From contig JANYDA010000008.1 of NCBI GenBank assembly GCA_025360005.1, forward strand, positions 62,001-126,000: a stretch of DNA of 64,000 bases. Direction: 5' to 3'. Positions 42,257 to 49,872 of the stretch are shown here, piece by piece (position 1 is the stretch's first letter; each line of letters opens with the position of its first letter). The notes beneath the pieces are model-generated. The model was given only the letters and a program-made list of their open reading frames with translations, was not told the origin of the DNA and searched no databases. Origin of the DNA: Fibrobacteria bacterium. Lineage in GTDB: Bacteria; Fibrobacterota; Fibrobacteria; UBA11236. Made by a program: the position numbers and the translations under genes.

Positions 42257-42685
42257 GTGGGATCCGATGTCGTAAGAGAATTGGAACACGCCTTTGATTG
42301 CGGTGAGATGAATGATCTCAAAGCCTCAATCCTTCCGTTCATACGCGCCAACCGAGAAAAGTTGATCCGCTTCATCCAGGACTTCCAGCGCATCGAGGGC
42401 CCTCGCCCCCTGGAAATGCTCATCAAGATCTTCATCATCCAGCACAACATGCCTTTCAACATGGCCCAGTACATGGAGAAGCAGTCTAATACCATCCGCA
42501 AGGAAATCGACGGCGGGCAAGCCGACGATCTTTCCAAGCGTCAGAACTGCGTCGCGGAATGGATCCGCCATAAAGCGGCGGCCCATCGCAGCACGAGCAT
42601 GTTCCAACAGGTGTTTTGCTTCGAGAAGCTGAAGGATGAGCTGATGCCCATCATCGAAGAGGAGCTCAACCTCCATACGGCCTGA
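42257..42685 (+). CDS. Small helical protein, unknown function
   Basis: A 142-residue, largely alpha-helical soluble protein starting with GTG at 42257, nine bases after AAGGGG and behind an extended -10 promoter. It contains LIRFIQDFQRIEGPRPLEMLIKIFIIQHNM and FCFEKLKDELMPIIEEELN. No signal peptide, membrane segment, metal motif or known domain is seen. It ends 70 bases before the convergent lpxA. Its own promoter and good ribosome site support a real gene. Confidence 0.6.
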   Translation: MGSDVVRELEHAFDCGEMNDLKASILPFIRANREKLIRFIQDFQRIEGPRPLEMLIKIFIIQHNMPFNMAQYMEKQSNTIRKEIDGGQADDLSKRQNCVAEWIRHKAAAHRSTSMFQQVFCFEKLKDELMPIIEEELNLHTA

Positions 42686-42755
42686 TGCGGAGGACGGCCT
42701 TGGCGGCCGTGCTCCGGTCCCACGCCGGCGAACCCCGCTGGTGCGGGGGGTCGGG

Positions 42756-43532
42756 TTAACCGCGCAGGGGGCGCAGCAACACTCCCCGCTTTTGGTTGGC
42801 GAAAAACTCTTCCAGGATCCTCGGGAGTTCCGGGTCCCGGAAAGCCAGCAGCTTCTCCAGGGCGGCGGCCCTGCCCAGTTTGGAAAATCCACGGTACCAG
42901 GATTTCAATTCCGGACCCGCCCCATCGGCCAACCCGTAACGGGAGAAGCCTATTTCATTGAGTCCCGCGTAGCGCAGCGGCTCGCCCAGGGCCTTGCTAA
43001 AAGGGAGGATGTCCTTGTCCACCCGCAAGCCTCCCCCGATGAACGCTCCCGCCCCGATGACCACGTACTGATGGATGCCGGTCATGCCGGAGACGACCGC
43101 CGCTTTGCCGATGCGGACGTGGCCGCCCATCTGCACGCCGTTGGCGATGATCGCCGAGTCCTCGATCAGGCAATCATGGGCCACGTGGGAATACGCCATG
43201 ACGAGGCAGTTCTTGCCGATGACGGTGACACCCGTTGCGGCGGTACCGCGATTGACGGTCGCGTACTCGCGCAAATGCGTCCCGGCGCCGATGCGTACTC
43301 CCGTTTTTTCCCCGCGGTACTTCAGGTCCTGCGGCGCATTGCCTACGATGACGCCGTCTTCCAGGCGCACGCCTGCCTCCAGGCGCACGCCCGCATAGAC
43401 ATGGCAGAAAGGCCCGATGCAGACCGCCGGCGCCAACTCCACGTCCTCATCCACAACCGCATACGGTCCCACTTCCAGATCGGGTGGCAGGACCAAGGAA
43501 GGATGCACGAGCGCGGTGGGATGGATGGACAT
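42756..43532 (-). CDS. lpxA: Acyl-ACP--UDP-N-acetylglucosamine O-acyltransferase
   Basis: A 258-residue left-handed beta-helix protein that puts the first 3-hydroxyacyl chain on UDP-GlcNAc in lipid A synthesis. Hexapeptide repeats run from IHPTALVHPSLVLPPD. The catalytic His lies in LVMAYSHVAHDCLIED, and GNAPQDLKYRGE and VSGMTGIHQYVVIGAGAFIGG are LpxA blocks. The C-terminal helical domain (residues about 185-258) is present. It starts 15 bases after fabZ, and lpxC, fabZ and lpxA read leftward in order. Confidence 0.95.
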   Translation of the reverse strand: MSIHPTALVHPSLVLPPDLEVGPYAVVDEDVELAPAVCIGPFCHVYAGVRLEAGVRLEDGVIVGNAPQDLKYRGEKTGVRIGAGTHLREYATVNRGTAATGVTVIGKNCLVMAYSHVAHDCLIEDSAIIANGVQMGGHVRIGKAAVVSGMTGIHQYVVIGAGAFIGGGLRVDKDILPFSKALGEPLRYAGLNEIGFSRYGLADGAGPELKSWYRGFSKLGRAAALEKLLAFRDPELPRILEEFFANQKRGVLLRPLRG

Positions 43533-43547
43533 GGAAAGGGGGGCGGA

Positions 43548-44024
43548 TCAGATCATGGAGGCTTTGATGATCGCTTCGGCCGCCAGTTCGCCGTCGATTT
43601 CCGCGCGGGCGCGGACTACGGCGAAACCGCGGCGGTATTTTTCCAGCTCCCCTTTGAGAGTCAGCACATGGCCCGGCCGCACCGGCTTGCGGAAGCGGCC
43701 TTCTTCGATGCCGGCGAAGGCGGGGCGTTTGCCCGCCGTCTCTTCCGGGAAGGAGAGGGCGACCAGGATGCAACTGATCTGGGCAAGCGCCTCGATCTGG
43801 AGCACTCCCGGCATCACCGGTTCGTTGGGGAAGTGGCCGGCGAAAAACGGCTCGTTGAAACTCACGTTCTTCTGGCCAACGATGGATTTTTCCTTCTCGA
43901 AGGCGATGATCCCATCCACCAACAGGAAGGGATACCGGTGCGGCAGGACTTTCAGGATACCCGCGAAATCCATGATGAACTTTGGATTATCAGATTTGAA
44001 AAGACCCGCCGCATTTTCCGCCAT
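43548..44024 (-). CDS. fabZ: 3-hydroxyacyl-[acyl-carrier-protein] dehydratase
   Basis: A 158-residue hot-dog-fold dehydratase of fatty acid elongation, located as usual between lpxC and lpxA. It competes with LpxA for hydroxyacyl-ACP. The catalytic His is in LPHRYPFLLVD and the Glu in PNEPVMPGVLQIEALAQ. GRFRKPVRPGHVLTL completes the family pattern. GGAG lies eight bases before the ATG. In many FCB bacteria lpxC and fabZ are fused; here they are separate genes with 115 bases between. Confidence 0.95.
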   Translation of the reverse strand: MAENAAGLFKSDNPKFIMDFAGILKVLPHRYPFLLVDGIIAFEKEKSIVGQKNVSFNEPFFAGHFPNEPVMPGVLQIEALAQISCILVALSFPEETAGKRPAFAGIEEGRFRKPVRPGHVLTLKGELEKYRRGFAVVRARAEIDGELAAEAIIKASMI

Positions 44025-44139
44025 AGACCTATCTCCGCTCCGGATGGGAGGATAAATCTAGTATCGAATAGGAACGAAACGCGCTGAAGGCCTCGGCCGG
44101 GGCCCTCCTTTGCTTAAACGGCGGCTCCCATGCCGCGGG

Positions 44140-45012
44140 CTAACGGGCCGCCAGCAGCCTATCCATGAGGAGATGGTTGACGGCGTGTCCGCCGTTGCGG
44201 ATTTCAATCTCCAATTTAGGCAAGGCCAGATCCGCCAGGGCCAGATCGCCAAGCAAATCCAGGATCTTATGCTTGACCGGTTCGTCATCCATGCGCCAGG
44301 CGGATTGATTGAGCAACGGATACGGGCCGCCCCGCCAATGCGGATAGCGGGCCAGCACTTGCCGGTATTCCGTTTCCGACCCGGCCAGCAGAAGCCCGGA
44401 ATCCTCGTCAGCTCCCGCCATCATGCCGATTCCAATCGCTTGCAGCCATTCCGTATGGAAGGCGAAGGTGCGGGCCGGCAGGATCTCGCGATACGCCGTG
44501 CCCGGATCCTCCAAGTTGAAAACCTGCCGCAGCGGGGACCGATCCAGGCTCCAGCTCACCCGGAAATGCGGCGCGGGACGTACGCGGATATGACCGTAAC
44601 TCCAATGATACTCCCAGGAAAGGTCCGCCGCATACTCGCGCCAAGCGGGTTTTGCGGCCGAAGCCGGAGCCATCGCCGCCAAGGCCTCCCGGAAAGGCAA
44701 GGCGCTGCCGTCCAGGCCCGGCAATTCGGCGGCATCGCATTCCAGATCCACCGGGACGGCCGGGAAGAACAGCAATGCGGCCAAAAGATGCTCCGGGGTC
44801 CCGATGGCGGATGCCCCTTCCCCTAAACGGGTGGAGCGATGGGCGCTGCGGACCAACCCGCCCATTTGGGACGGTTCCAATGGAGCCAGTCCCGGGAAAC
44901 GGAAGCGCGGTCCCAGCGGCGGCGTCGAGGCCCTCAGGCTCAAGTGCAAGCGGGCCATGAGGCCGCTGTGGAGGGCCGGTCCGGCCAGGACGGATGTGGG
45001 CGGTAAAGGCAT
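44140..45012 (-). CDS. lpxC: UDP-3-O-acyl-N-acetylglucosamine deacetylase
   Basis: A 290-residue zinc deacetylase, the committed step of lipid A synthesis. Zinc ligands are visible: the first His in GTPEHLLAALLF, and the second His and Asp in DEPVKHKILDLLGDL. The general acid His is in NGGHAVNHLL. The N-terminal motif normally reading GxGLHSG is GPALHSG here. ARTFAFHTEWLQAIG is the substrate-loop region. At 290 residues it is a little shorter than E. coli LpxC (305). It is first in the lpxC-fabZ-lpxA unit and divergent from the TIGR02147 gene. Confidence 0.93.
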   Translation of the reverse strand: MPLPPTSVLAGPALHSGLMARLHLSLRASTPPLGPRFRFPGLAPLEPSQMGGLVRSAHRSTRLGEGASAIGTPEHLLAALLFFPAVPVDLECDAAELPGLDGSALPFREALAAMAPASAAKPAWREYAADLSWEYHWSYGHIRVRPAPHFRVSWSLDRSPLRQVFNLEDPGTAYREILPARTFAFHTEWLQAIGIGMMAGADEDSGLLLAGSETEYRQVLARYPHWRGGPYPLLNQSAWRMDDEPVKHKILDLLGDLALADLALPKLEIEIRNGGHAVNHLLMDRLLAAR

Positions 45013-45130
45013 GGTTTTTCCGTTGTAAAATTAGGTTTTTTGGCGAATTCCAAGCCGGGCCCCGGTTTCTAGCGACAGAAAATTTTATCCGGATGTATCC
45101 TTATGGAATACGCAAATCGGAGCCCCATCC

Positions 45131-45159
45131 TTGGCCGAAATCCGCCCCTACGCTATACA
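45131..45159 (+). promoter_or_regulatory. Promoter of the TIGR02147 cassette, predicted leaderless
   Basis: TTGGCC (45131-45136) and TATACA (45154-45159) are separated by exactly 17 bases. The ATG at 45167 begins seven bases after the -10 box, where transcription would start. No ribosome-binding site fits in between. Confidence 0.6.
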
Positions 45160-45166
45160 TTCACTC

Positions 45167-46066
45167 ATGGATAAAGCCCGAAACGTACCGGCCACCCCGG
45201 ATATCTTCCTGTTCTACGATTACCGCGCTTTTCTCAAAGCCTTGTTCGAGTTCAACAAAAACCAATCGCGGCGGTTTTCCCATCGCTACATCGTCACGCG
45301 GGCGGGTTTCAAATCCCCGAACGTGCTTAAAAACGTCATCGACGGGAAAAGGAACCTCACCTTCGCGGCCGCGGAATCCTTCGCCAAAGCCTTCAAGCTG
45401 GACGGGAACTCCAAGCGCTATTTCCTGGCTTTGGTGCAATACAACCAGGCCGGCACCGCCACGGAAAAGGAAAATTTCTTCCAGGATCTCATCGACTTGC
45501 GCGATCGGGAAAATCCCGCCCGCCTGGGCGAACGGCAATACGAGGTTTTCTCCCATTGGTGGCACCTTGCCATCCGGGAAATCGTTTCCCTGCCCGATTT
45601 CCAATTCTCGCCGGAGTGGGTCGCGGATGCCCTCTCGCCTTCCATCACTCCCGCGGAAGCGGCGGACTCGCTTTCCCTGCTCAAGACCCTCGGTCTCATC
45701 GCGCAGCAGAAGGATCGCAGTTGGACCCAAGTGGAAAAGACCATGGCCACCGATGCGCGCGTGAAGTCCGTAATGGTTTCCCAATTCCACCGCGAGATGA
45801 TCCGCTTGGGAGGGGAATCCCTCTCCCGTTTCCAGGGAAAGGAAAGGGAGATTGGCGGCACCACCTTGCGCGTCTCGGAACCGGATCTGGAGAAGATTAA
45901 AACCTGGCTGCGCGAGTTCCGCATGAAGATCCTGGGCCTGGCTTCCCAAAGCGCCGGCGCCGATAAGGTGTACCAATTGAACTTCCAATTCTTCCCGCTG
46001 GTGAAAACCAAACGGGGGGGCGGATCCAAGCCTATCGATTCCCGCAACGCGGCGGGAGTCCAATGA
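45167..46066 (+). CDS. TIGR02147 family protein
   Basis: A 299-residue cytoplasmic protein. The N-terminal part (DIFLFYDYRAFLKALFEFNKNQSRRFSHRYIVTRAGFKSPNVLKNVIDGKRNLT) is the TIGR02147 signature with a helix-turn-helix-like segment. The family is expanded in Fibrobacter and in Bdellovibrio-type bacteria and often sits beside lipoprotein genes; its role is not established but a DNA-binding regulator is likely. The ATG at 45167 is used because a promoter ends just before it. The TGA overlaps the lipoprotein ATG by four bases, so regulator and lipoprotein are coupled. Confidence 0.85.
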   Translation: MDKARNVPATPDIFLFYDYRAFLKALFEFNKNQSRRFSHRYIVTRAGFKSPNVLKNVIDGKRNLTFAAAESFAKAFKLDGNSKRYFLALVQYNQAGTATEKENFFQDLIDLRDRENPARLGERQYEVFSHWWHLAIREIVSLPDFQFSPEWVADALSPSITPAEAADSLSLLKTLGLIAQQKDRSWTQVEKTMATDARVKSVMVSQFHREMIRLGGESLSRFQGKEREIGGTTLRVSEPDLEKIKTWLREFRMKILGLASQSAGADKVYQLNFQFFPLVKTKRGGGSKPIDSRNAAGVQ

Positions 46067-46755
46067 AGGCCGCGCGCGCATTTCCGGCATCCTTTCCGGC
46101 AACCGCGCCGCTGGCAGCCATATTGGCCTTGGCCCTGTGCGGCCTGGCATCCTGCAACCTGGCGCCGGGCGGCGGCACGGACGTAGGCAATCCGGAAATC
46201 GCGGCGCGCATCAACGGGTCCATCCTCCACAGGGATGGGAGCCCCGCGGCCCTGGTGCAAGTCCACCTGCGGCCCACGGCCTTCCTGTCCAATCCGGACG
46301 GCCTCGCCGGCCAAGGCAGTAAAGCCGTCCAGGACGGATCCAGCGACACGCAGGGATTCTTCACGTTCGATTCCGTGCCCAAAGGGGACTACCGTATCGA
46401 AGCCGTCGACACATCCTCGCGCGGCGCGGTGATTTCCATTTCCGCCGACGGCCGCACCGATCGCTTTACCGTCGATCCTTTGATAGTGGACACCACCGGC
46501 TGGATCACGGGCAAGGTGAACTACGCGGGCCCCGCCCTGGGCAACTCCGAAATCATCATAGCCGTTTACGGCATGGACAGGTGGACGGCCTCCATTATCA
46601 GCGGGGACTTCACGCTCAGCGCCCTGCCCCCCGGCACCTATACCTTGCGCATTTCTGCCTTCGCCAATCCCCTCATCACCACTACGGTGCCCGATGTCAA
46701 GCTTACCGCGGGCGGCAGGGTCTCGGTGGGAACCGTGAACCTGGCGGGGCCGTAG
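46063..46755 (+). CDS. Lipoprotein with carboxypeptidase-regulatory-like repeats
   Basis: A 230-residue lipoprotein: lipobox LASC near residue 31, then NLAPGGGTDVGNPEIAARINGSI. The GGGTDVGNP start of the mature part recurs in lipoproteins found next to TIGR02147 genes. Two beta-sandwich repeats follow (GSPAALVQVHLRPT … GFFTFDSVPKGDYRIEAVD and GWITGKVNYAG … DFTLSALPPGTYTLRISA), each with the 'LPPGTY' turn of CarboxypepD_reg domains. It is probably a cell-surface binding or structural protein. It overlaps both neighbours (ATGA upstream, TAGTG downstream). Confidence 0.8.
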   Translation: MKAARAFPASFPATAPLAAILALALCGLASCNLAPGGGTDVGNPEIAARINGSILHRDGSPAALVQVHLRPTAFLSNPDGLAGQGSKAVQDGSSDTQGFFTFDSVPKGDYRIEAVDTSSRGAVISISADGRTDRFTVDPLIVDTTGWITGKVNYAGPALGNSEIIIAVYGMDRWTASIISGDFTLSALPPGTYTLRISAFANPLITTTVPDVKLTAGGRVSVGTVNLAGP

Positions 46756-48017
46756 TGACGGCCGGGGCAGCCATTTCATGCCGGCCTATCCGGCTGATCG
46801 CCTCCGCCTTCTTGGCCTTGGTTCCCCTGCTTTCCGCCGGCGGACCACAGATCATTTCCAACCCGCCATCCGATTTCCTGCCCGTTAAAACCCTGTACCG
46901 CGGGGCCACCGTCTATGGTACGGGTAAAGGGGTCAGCGTCCGCTTTGTCCACAGCACCGCGAATTGGGGCAACCAGCTTTTCTTCATGGACCCGCGCACC
47001 AGCACGGAGAATCCCCTGCTGCTCTACCACGGCAGCGGCCGCGGCAACCTTTGCCCTGACAGCGGCGGATTGCGGGCCGATCTGGGCGTCTTCGATTCCA
47101 CCCAGGAACTTGTCTTCATGATGCGTACCGTCTCCAGCAATTATCCCGGCTTGTACTGCACGGGCGAGGCGTGCGGGCCGCGTTATACCGGCATGAACGA
47201 TCCGAAAAAGAGCAGGTTCTATTCCTCTGTCGGCTTCAGCCACATGGCCAACCACCTGTGGGCGGAAGCGGCGCGGGTCACCAAGGCCCAGGTCAACTCC
47301 CTGCCGCCCCCATGCCCGGGCGCGCCCAGGACTCCGGCCGATGACAGCGGCATCGTCTTTTCCTACAACGACGGGGCCAATGCTTCCTACGGGGATCTGG
47401 TGTTCCTGGTGACCGGCGTGATCATGGACGTGGAACGCGGGGGTAGGCCCCCGATCCCACCGGGAGACGGCGTCCGCCCGGACACGGCGTCTTCCCCATC
47501 GGTCTGCCTCATCGAGGCCAGTAGCGGCGGTGTTACCCAGGGCGAAACCTTTTTTCCCAAGCCCATGGCCCTGCCGGTTTCCGCCATCCTGCCGCGCGGC
47601 TCGCCCAGCCAAAGCCGGCGATTCATGGATCAGGCCTGGCGGCTGGCGGATGCGGCTCGCCCGGATGAGACCGGTTTCCCCAATGGGCCGGATATCAAGG
47701 TGACGACGCCGGGGCCCTTCGCATTCAACTTGGGTTTCTTCACCAACCAAGGCGGGCTGGTGAACCGCGCCAGGGGAGAGGTAACCGCGGAGATGCTGGC
47801 GAATATCGATCGGCAAGCGGACGGCCGCCGCGTCATCTCCTTGATGTGGTACCCCGCCGGCGAGGATGGGTACCAGGCGTCCACCGGCACCTATGTAGTC
47901 AAAGGTTTCCTGCGCACCTTGGCTTCCGAATCGGCAGCCGGCCCGGGAGACAGGCCCACCGCTTGCAAGGATGAGAAAACGGACCTGCTTTCCGTCTTCG
48001 GGTATCTGCGGCATTAG
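46755..48017 (+). CDS. Secreted protein of unknown function (DUF4114-like segment?)
   Basis: A 420-residue protein starting with GTG at 46755, which shares one base with the lipoprotein's TAG. A hydrophobic segment (RLIASAFLALVPLLSAGG) is a signal peptide. The mature protein has several Cys residues that could pair (CPDSGG, YCTGEACG, PPPCPG). The stretch GIVFSYNDGANASYGDLVFLVTGV resembles the D-x-DYND-like calcium loop of DUF4114 domains. The end (VISLMWYPAGEDGYQASTGTYVVKGFLR) recalls a surface-protein beta-domain. No enzyme motif was found. It closes the TIGR02147 cassette. Confidence 0.65.
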   Translation: MTAGAAISCRPIRLIASAFLALVPLLSAGGPQIISNPPSDFLPVKTLYRGATVYGTGKGVSVRFVHSTANWGNQLFFMDPRTSTENPLLLYHGSGRGNLCPDSGGLRADLGVFDSTQELVFMMRTVSSNYPGLYCTGEACGPRYTGMNDPKKSRFYSSVGFSHMANHLWAEAARVTKAQVNSLPPPCPGAPRTPADDSGIVFSYNDGANASYGDLVFLVTGVIMDVERGGRPPIPPGDGVRPDTASSPSVCLIEASSGGVTQGETFFPKPMALPVSAILPRGSPSQSRRFMDQAWRLADAARPDETGFPNGPDIKVTTPGPFAFNLGFFTNQGGLVNRARGEVTAEMLANIDRQADGRRVISLMWYPAGEDGYQASTGTYVVKGFLRTLASESAAGPGDRPTACKDEKTDLLSVFGYLRH

Positions 48018-48024
48018 GTCTATC

Positions 48025-48052
48025 CCGTATTCTAAGGGAATACGGACTTTTC
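48025..48052 (+). terminator. Terminator of the TIGR02147 cassette
   Basis: CCGTATTC and GAATACGG form a perfect eight-base-pair stem around TAAGG, followed by ACTTTT. It begins eight bases after the stop codon of the secreted-protein gene. The U tract is short, so efficiency is uncertain. Confidence 0.6.
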
Positions 48053-48262
48053 CCGGGCGCATCCTCGCCCATCGCCGTTCAGACATATCTTGCATGTACT
48101 GGAGAGGTGGACCTGGAAATGCCGGCGACCCCAGCCAGAGCTTATCGACCGGCCGTCGGACTGTGGGTCAGTGGGGAAGCCGCACCCGGCGGACCGGTCG
48201 CCTTGCCATCCGCCCGGGCGCTTTTTCACTTTTCACGTTCATCGGACCGTCCCATCCTTATG

Positions 48263-49345
48263 TCATTCCCTCTTCGCGTCCCGTTGTTGGGCCATACGCC
48301 GCAGCGCCATCTCGCGCAAGCGCCAAGCCTTGATGGGAATGGCCGGGAATCCCGCCACTACGGCCCGGTCCGGTAGATCCTTGGTCACGCCCGAGCAGGC
48401 GGCTACGGATACGTCATTGCCCAATCGCAAATGCCCCGCCACGCTGGCGGCCCCGCCCATGCGCAAGCGATGGCCGGCTACGGTGGATCCGGCTATACCG
48501 GATTGGGAGGCCAACAGGCACGCGTCCCCGATACGGACATTGTGGGCTATTTGCACATGGCTATCGAGCTTGCAACCCAGACCCAAGCGGGTGGGATGGA
48601 GCACGCCCGCCGCCACCACGGTATTGGCGCCGATCCAGCACCCCTCGCCCATCTCCACCCCGGCCAAGTGCGGCATGGCCAGGAGGCCGTCGGCCGGCAA
48701 GGCCCCATCTTCACCGGCGGCCCGGGCGGGATAAAACCCGAAGCCGGCGCAACCGATCACGGCTCCGGATTGGATCACGCAATCGCGTCCCAGGAAACAA
48801 TGGTCCAGGATCACCGCATTGGGCTCGATCCTCGTTCCCGCCCCGATGAAGGATCCCTTTCCCACGTAGGCGCCCGGGCCCACGGAAACATTCCCTTCCA
48901 GACAGCCTTCGACCATGGCGCTCGACGCTACGCGGTTGCCCCCTCCGGAGACGAAGGGGGTGCGGCGCAGGATCCTGGGTTCCAAGACATGCAGCAAAGC
49001 CGCCATCGAGGCATGGACGGAGCCGACCCTGAGTACGGGCGGCACCGGGTTTTCCGGAGCGGGAAAAAACTCGACCTCGGGTTCGGACAGGACCAATGCG
49101 GCCCGCAAACCGGTCCGCATCCGGAGCGGGGTCCCTGCGGCCGCAAAGGTGAGGGAACCGGGTCCGGAAAACTCAGGGGAGTCCAGCGAGTAAATGGAAA
49201 GCGGGGATGGGGGCCCCGGCGCGACCGCGGGCATGAGGTGAGGACCGCAAATGCGGAGGATTTCGTCCAGCGGAACGGCATCCTCCGGAAGCGATGCCGG
49301 GGCGGCGTCCCGCCCGGCTGGCTGCCGCGAAGCGGCCAGGCGCAA
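48263..49345 (-). CDS. lpxD: UDP-3-O-acylglucosamine N-acyltransferase
   Basis: A 360-residue left-handed beta-helix acyltransferase that adds the second hydroxyacyl chain in lipid A synthesis. The N-terminal uridine-binding domain (LDEILRICGPHLMPA … GSLTFAAAGTPLRM) is followed by hexapeptide repeats. The catalytic His is in KLDSHVQIAHNVRIGDACLLASQSGIAGST. It probably begins with TTG at 49345, two bases after the skp stop; no ATG or GTG lies before the domain. A non-conserved Ala/Pro-rich head of about 20 residues precedes the domain. Confidence 0.92.
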   Translation of the reverse strand: MRLAASRQPAGRDAAPASLPEDAVPLDEILRICGPHLMPAVAPGPPSPLSIYSLDSPEFSGPGSLTFAAAGTPLRMRTGLRAALVLSEPEVEFFPAPENPVPPVLRVGSVHASMAALLHVLEPRILRRTPFVSGGGNRVASSAMVEGCLEGNVSVGPGAYVGKGSFIGAGTRIEPNAVILDHCFLGRDCVIQSGAVIGCAGFGFYPARAAGEDGALPADGLLAMPHLAGVEMGEGCWIGANTVVAAGVLHPTRLGLGCKLDSHVQIAHNVRIGDACLLASQSGIAGSTVAGHRLRMGGAASVAGHLRLGNDVSVAACSGVTKDLPDRAVVAGFPAIPIKAWRLREMALRRMAQQRDAKRE

Positions 49346-49347
49346 GG

Positions 49348-49863
49348 TTATTTAGCCTCTTTGTTCAGAACGTCGATGACCTTCTGGGTCAGATCATTGT
49401 CCTTCTTCCAGAATACCACGGCGCCCGCGGCGCGGTCGAAAACCATGTCATAGCCTTCCTGATTGGCCACGTCCTGGATGGTCTTCTTGATCTTGGTGAT
49501 GATGGGGCCGGAGAACTCCTCGTTCTTCTGGAACAGGGCGCCGTCCTTGCCGTAGATCTGCTGGACGAACTGCTCGTACTCGCTTTTCTTCTTCAGGAAG
49601 TCGGCCTCCATCTCCTTCTTCTTCTCCTCGCTGAGCATCAGGGATTGCTTTTCCAGCTTATCCTTCAGTTCCATCAGAGACTTCTGCTTGGTGGCCGCGT
49701 CCTGCTCCCACTTCTGCACCTGCTTGTCGTATTCCTTCTGCGCTTTCTTGGTATCCGCGTACTTGTCGAAAACCAGCTTCGAATCCACATGCGCGATTTT
49801 CAGATCGGCGGGATAGGCCAATCCGGCCAACAACAGCCCCATGGCCAATATCATCTTGTTCAT
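49348..49863 (-). CDS. skp: Skp/OmpH-family periplasmic chaperone
   Basis: A 171-residue exported protein (signal MILAMGLLLAGLAYPA). After a short strand (DLKIAHVDSKLVFDKY) comes a long charged coiled coil (about 35-110), the tentacle of the Skp trimer that cages unfolded outer-membrane proteins. It then returns to the body domain (GYDMVFDRAAGAVVFWKKDNDLTQKVIDVL). The Val-Val-Phe strand is the usual OmpH C-terminal block. It lies nine bases after bamA and two before lpxD, the widespread bamA-skp-lpxD order. Confidence 0.92.
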   Translation of the reverse strand: MNKMILAMGLLLAGLAYPADLKIAHVDSKLVFDKYADTKKAQKEYDKQVQKWEQDAATKQKSLMELKDKLEKQSLMLSEEKKKEMEADFLKKKSEYEQFVQQIYGKDGALFQKNEEFSGPIITKIKKTIQDVANQEGYDMVFDRAAGAVVFWKKDNDLTQKVIDVLNKEAK

Positions 49864-49872
49864 CTTTCCTCC

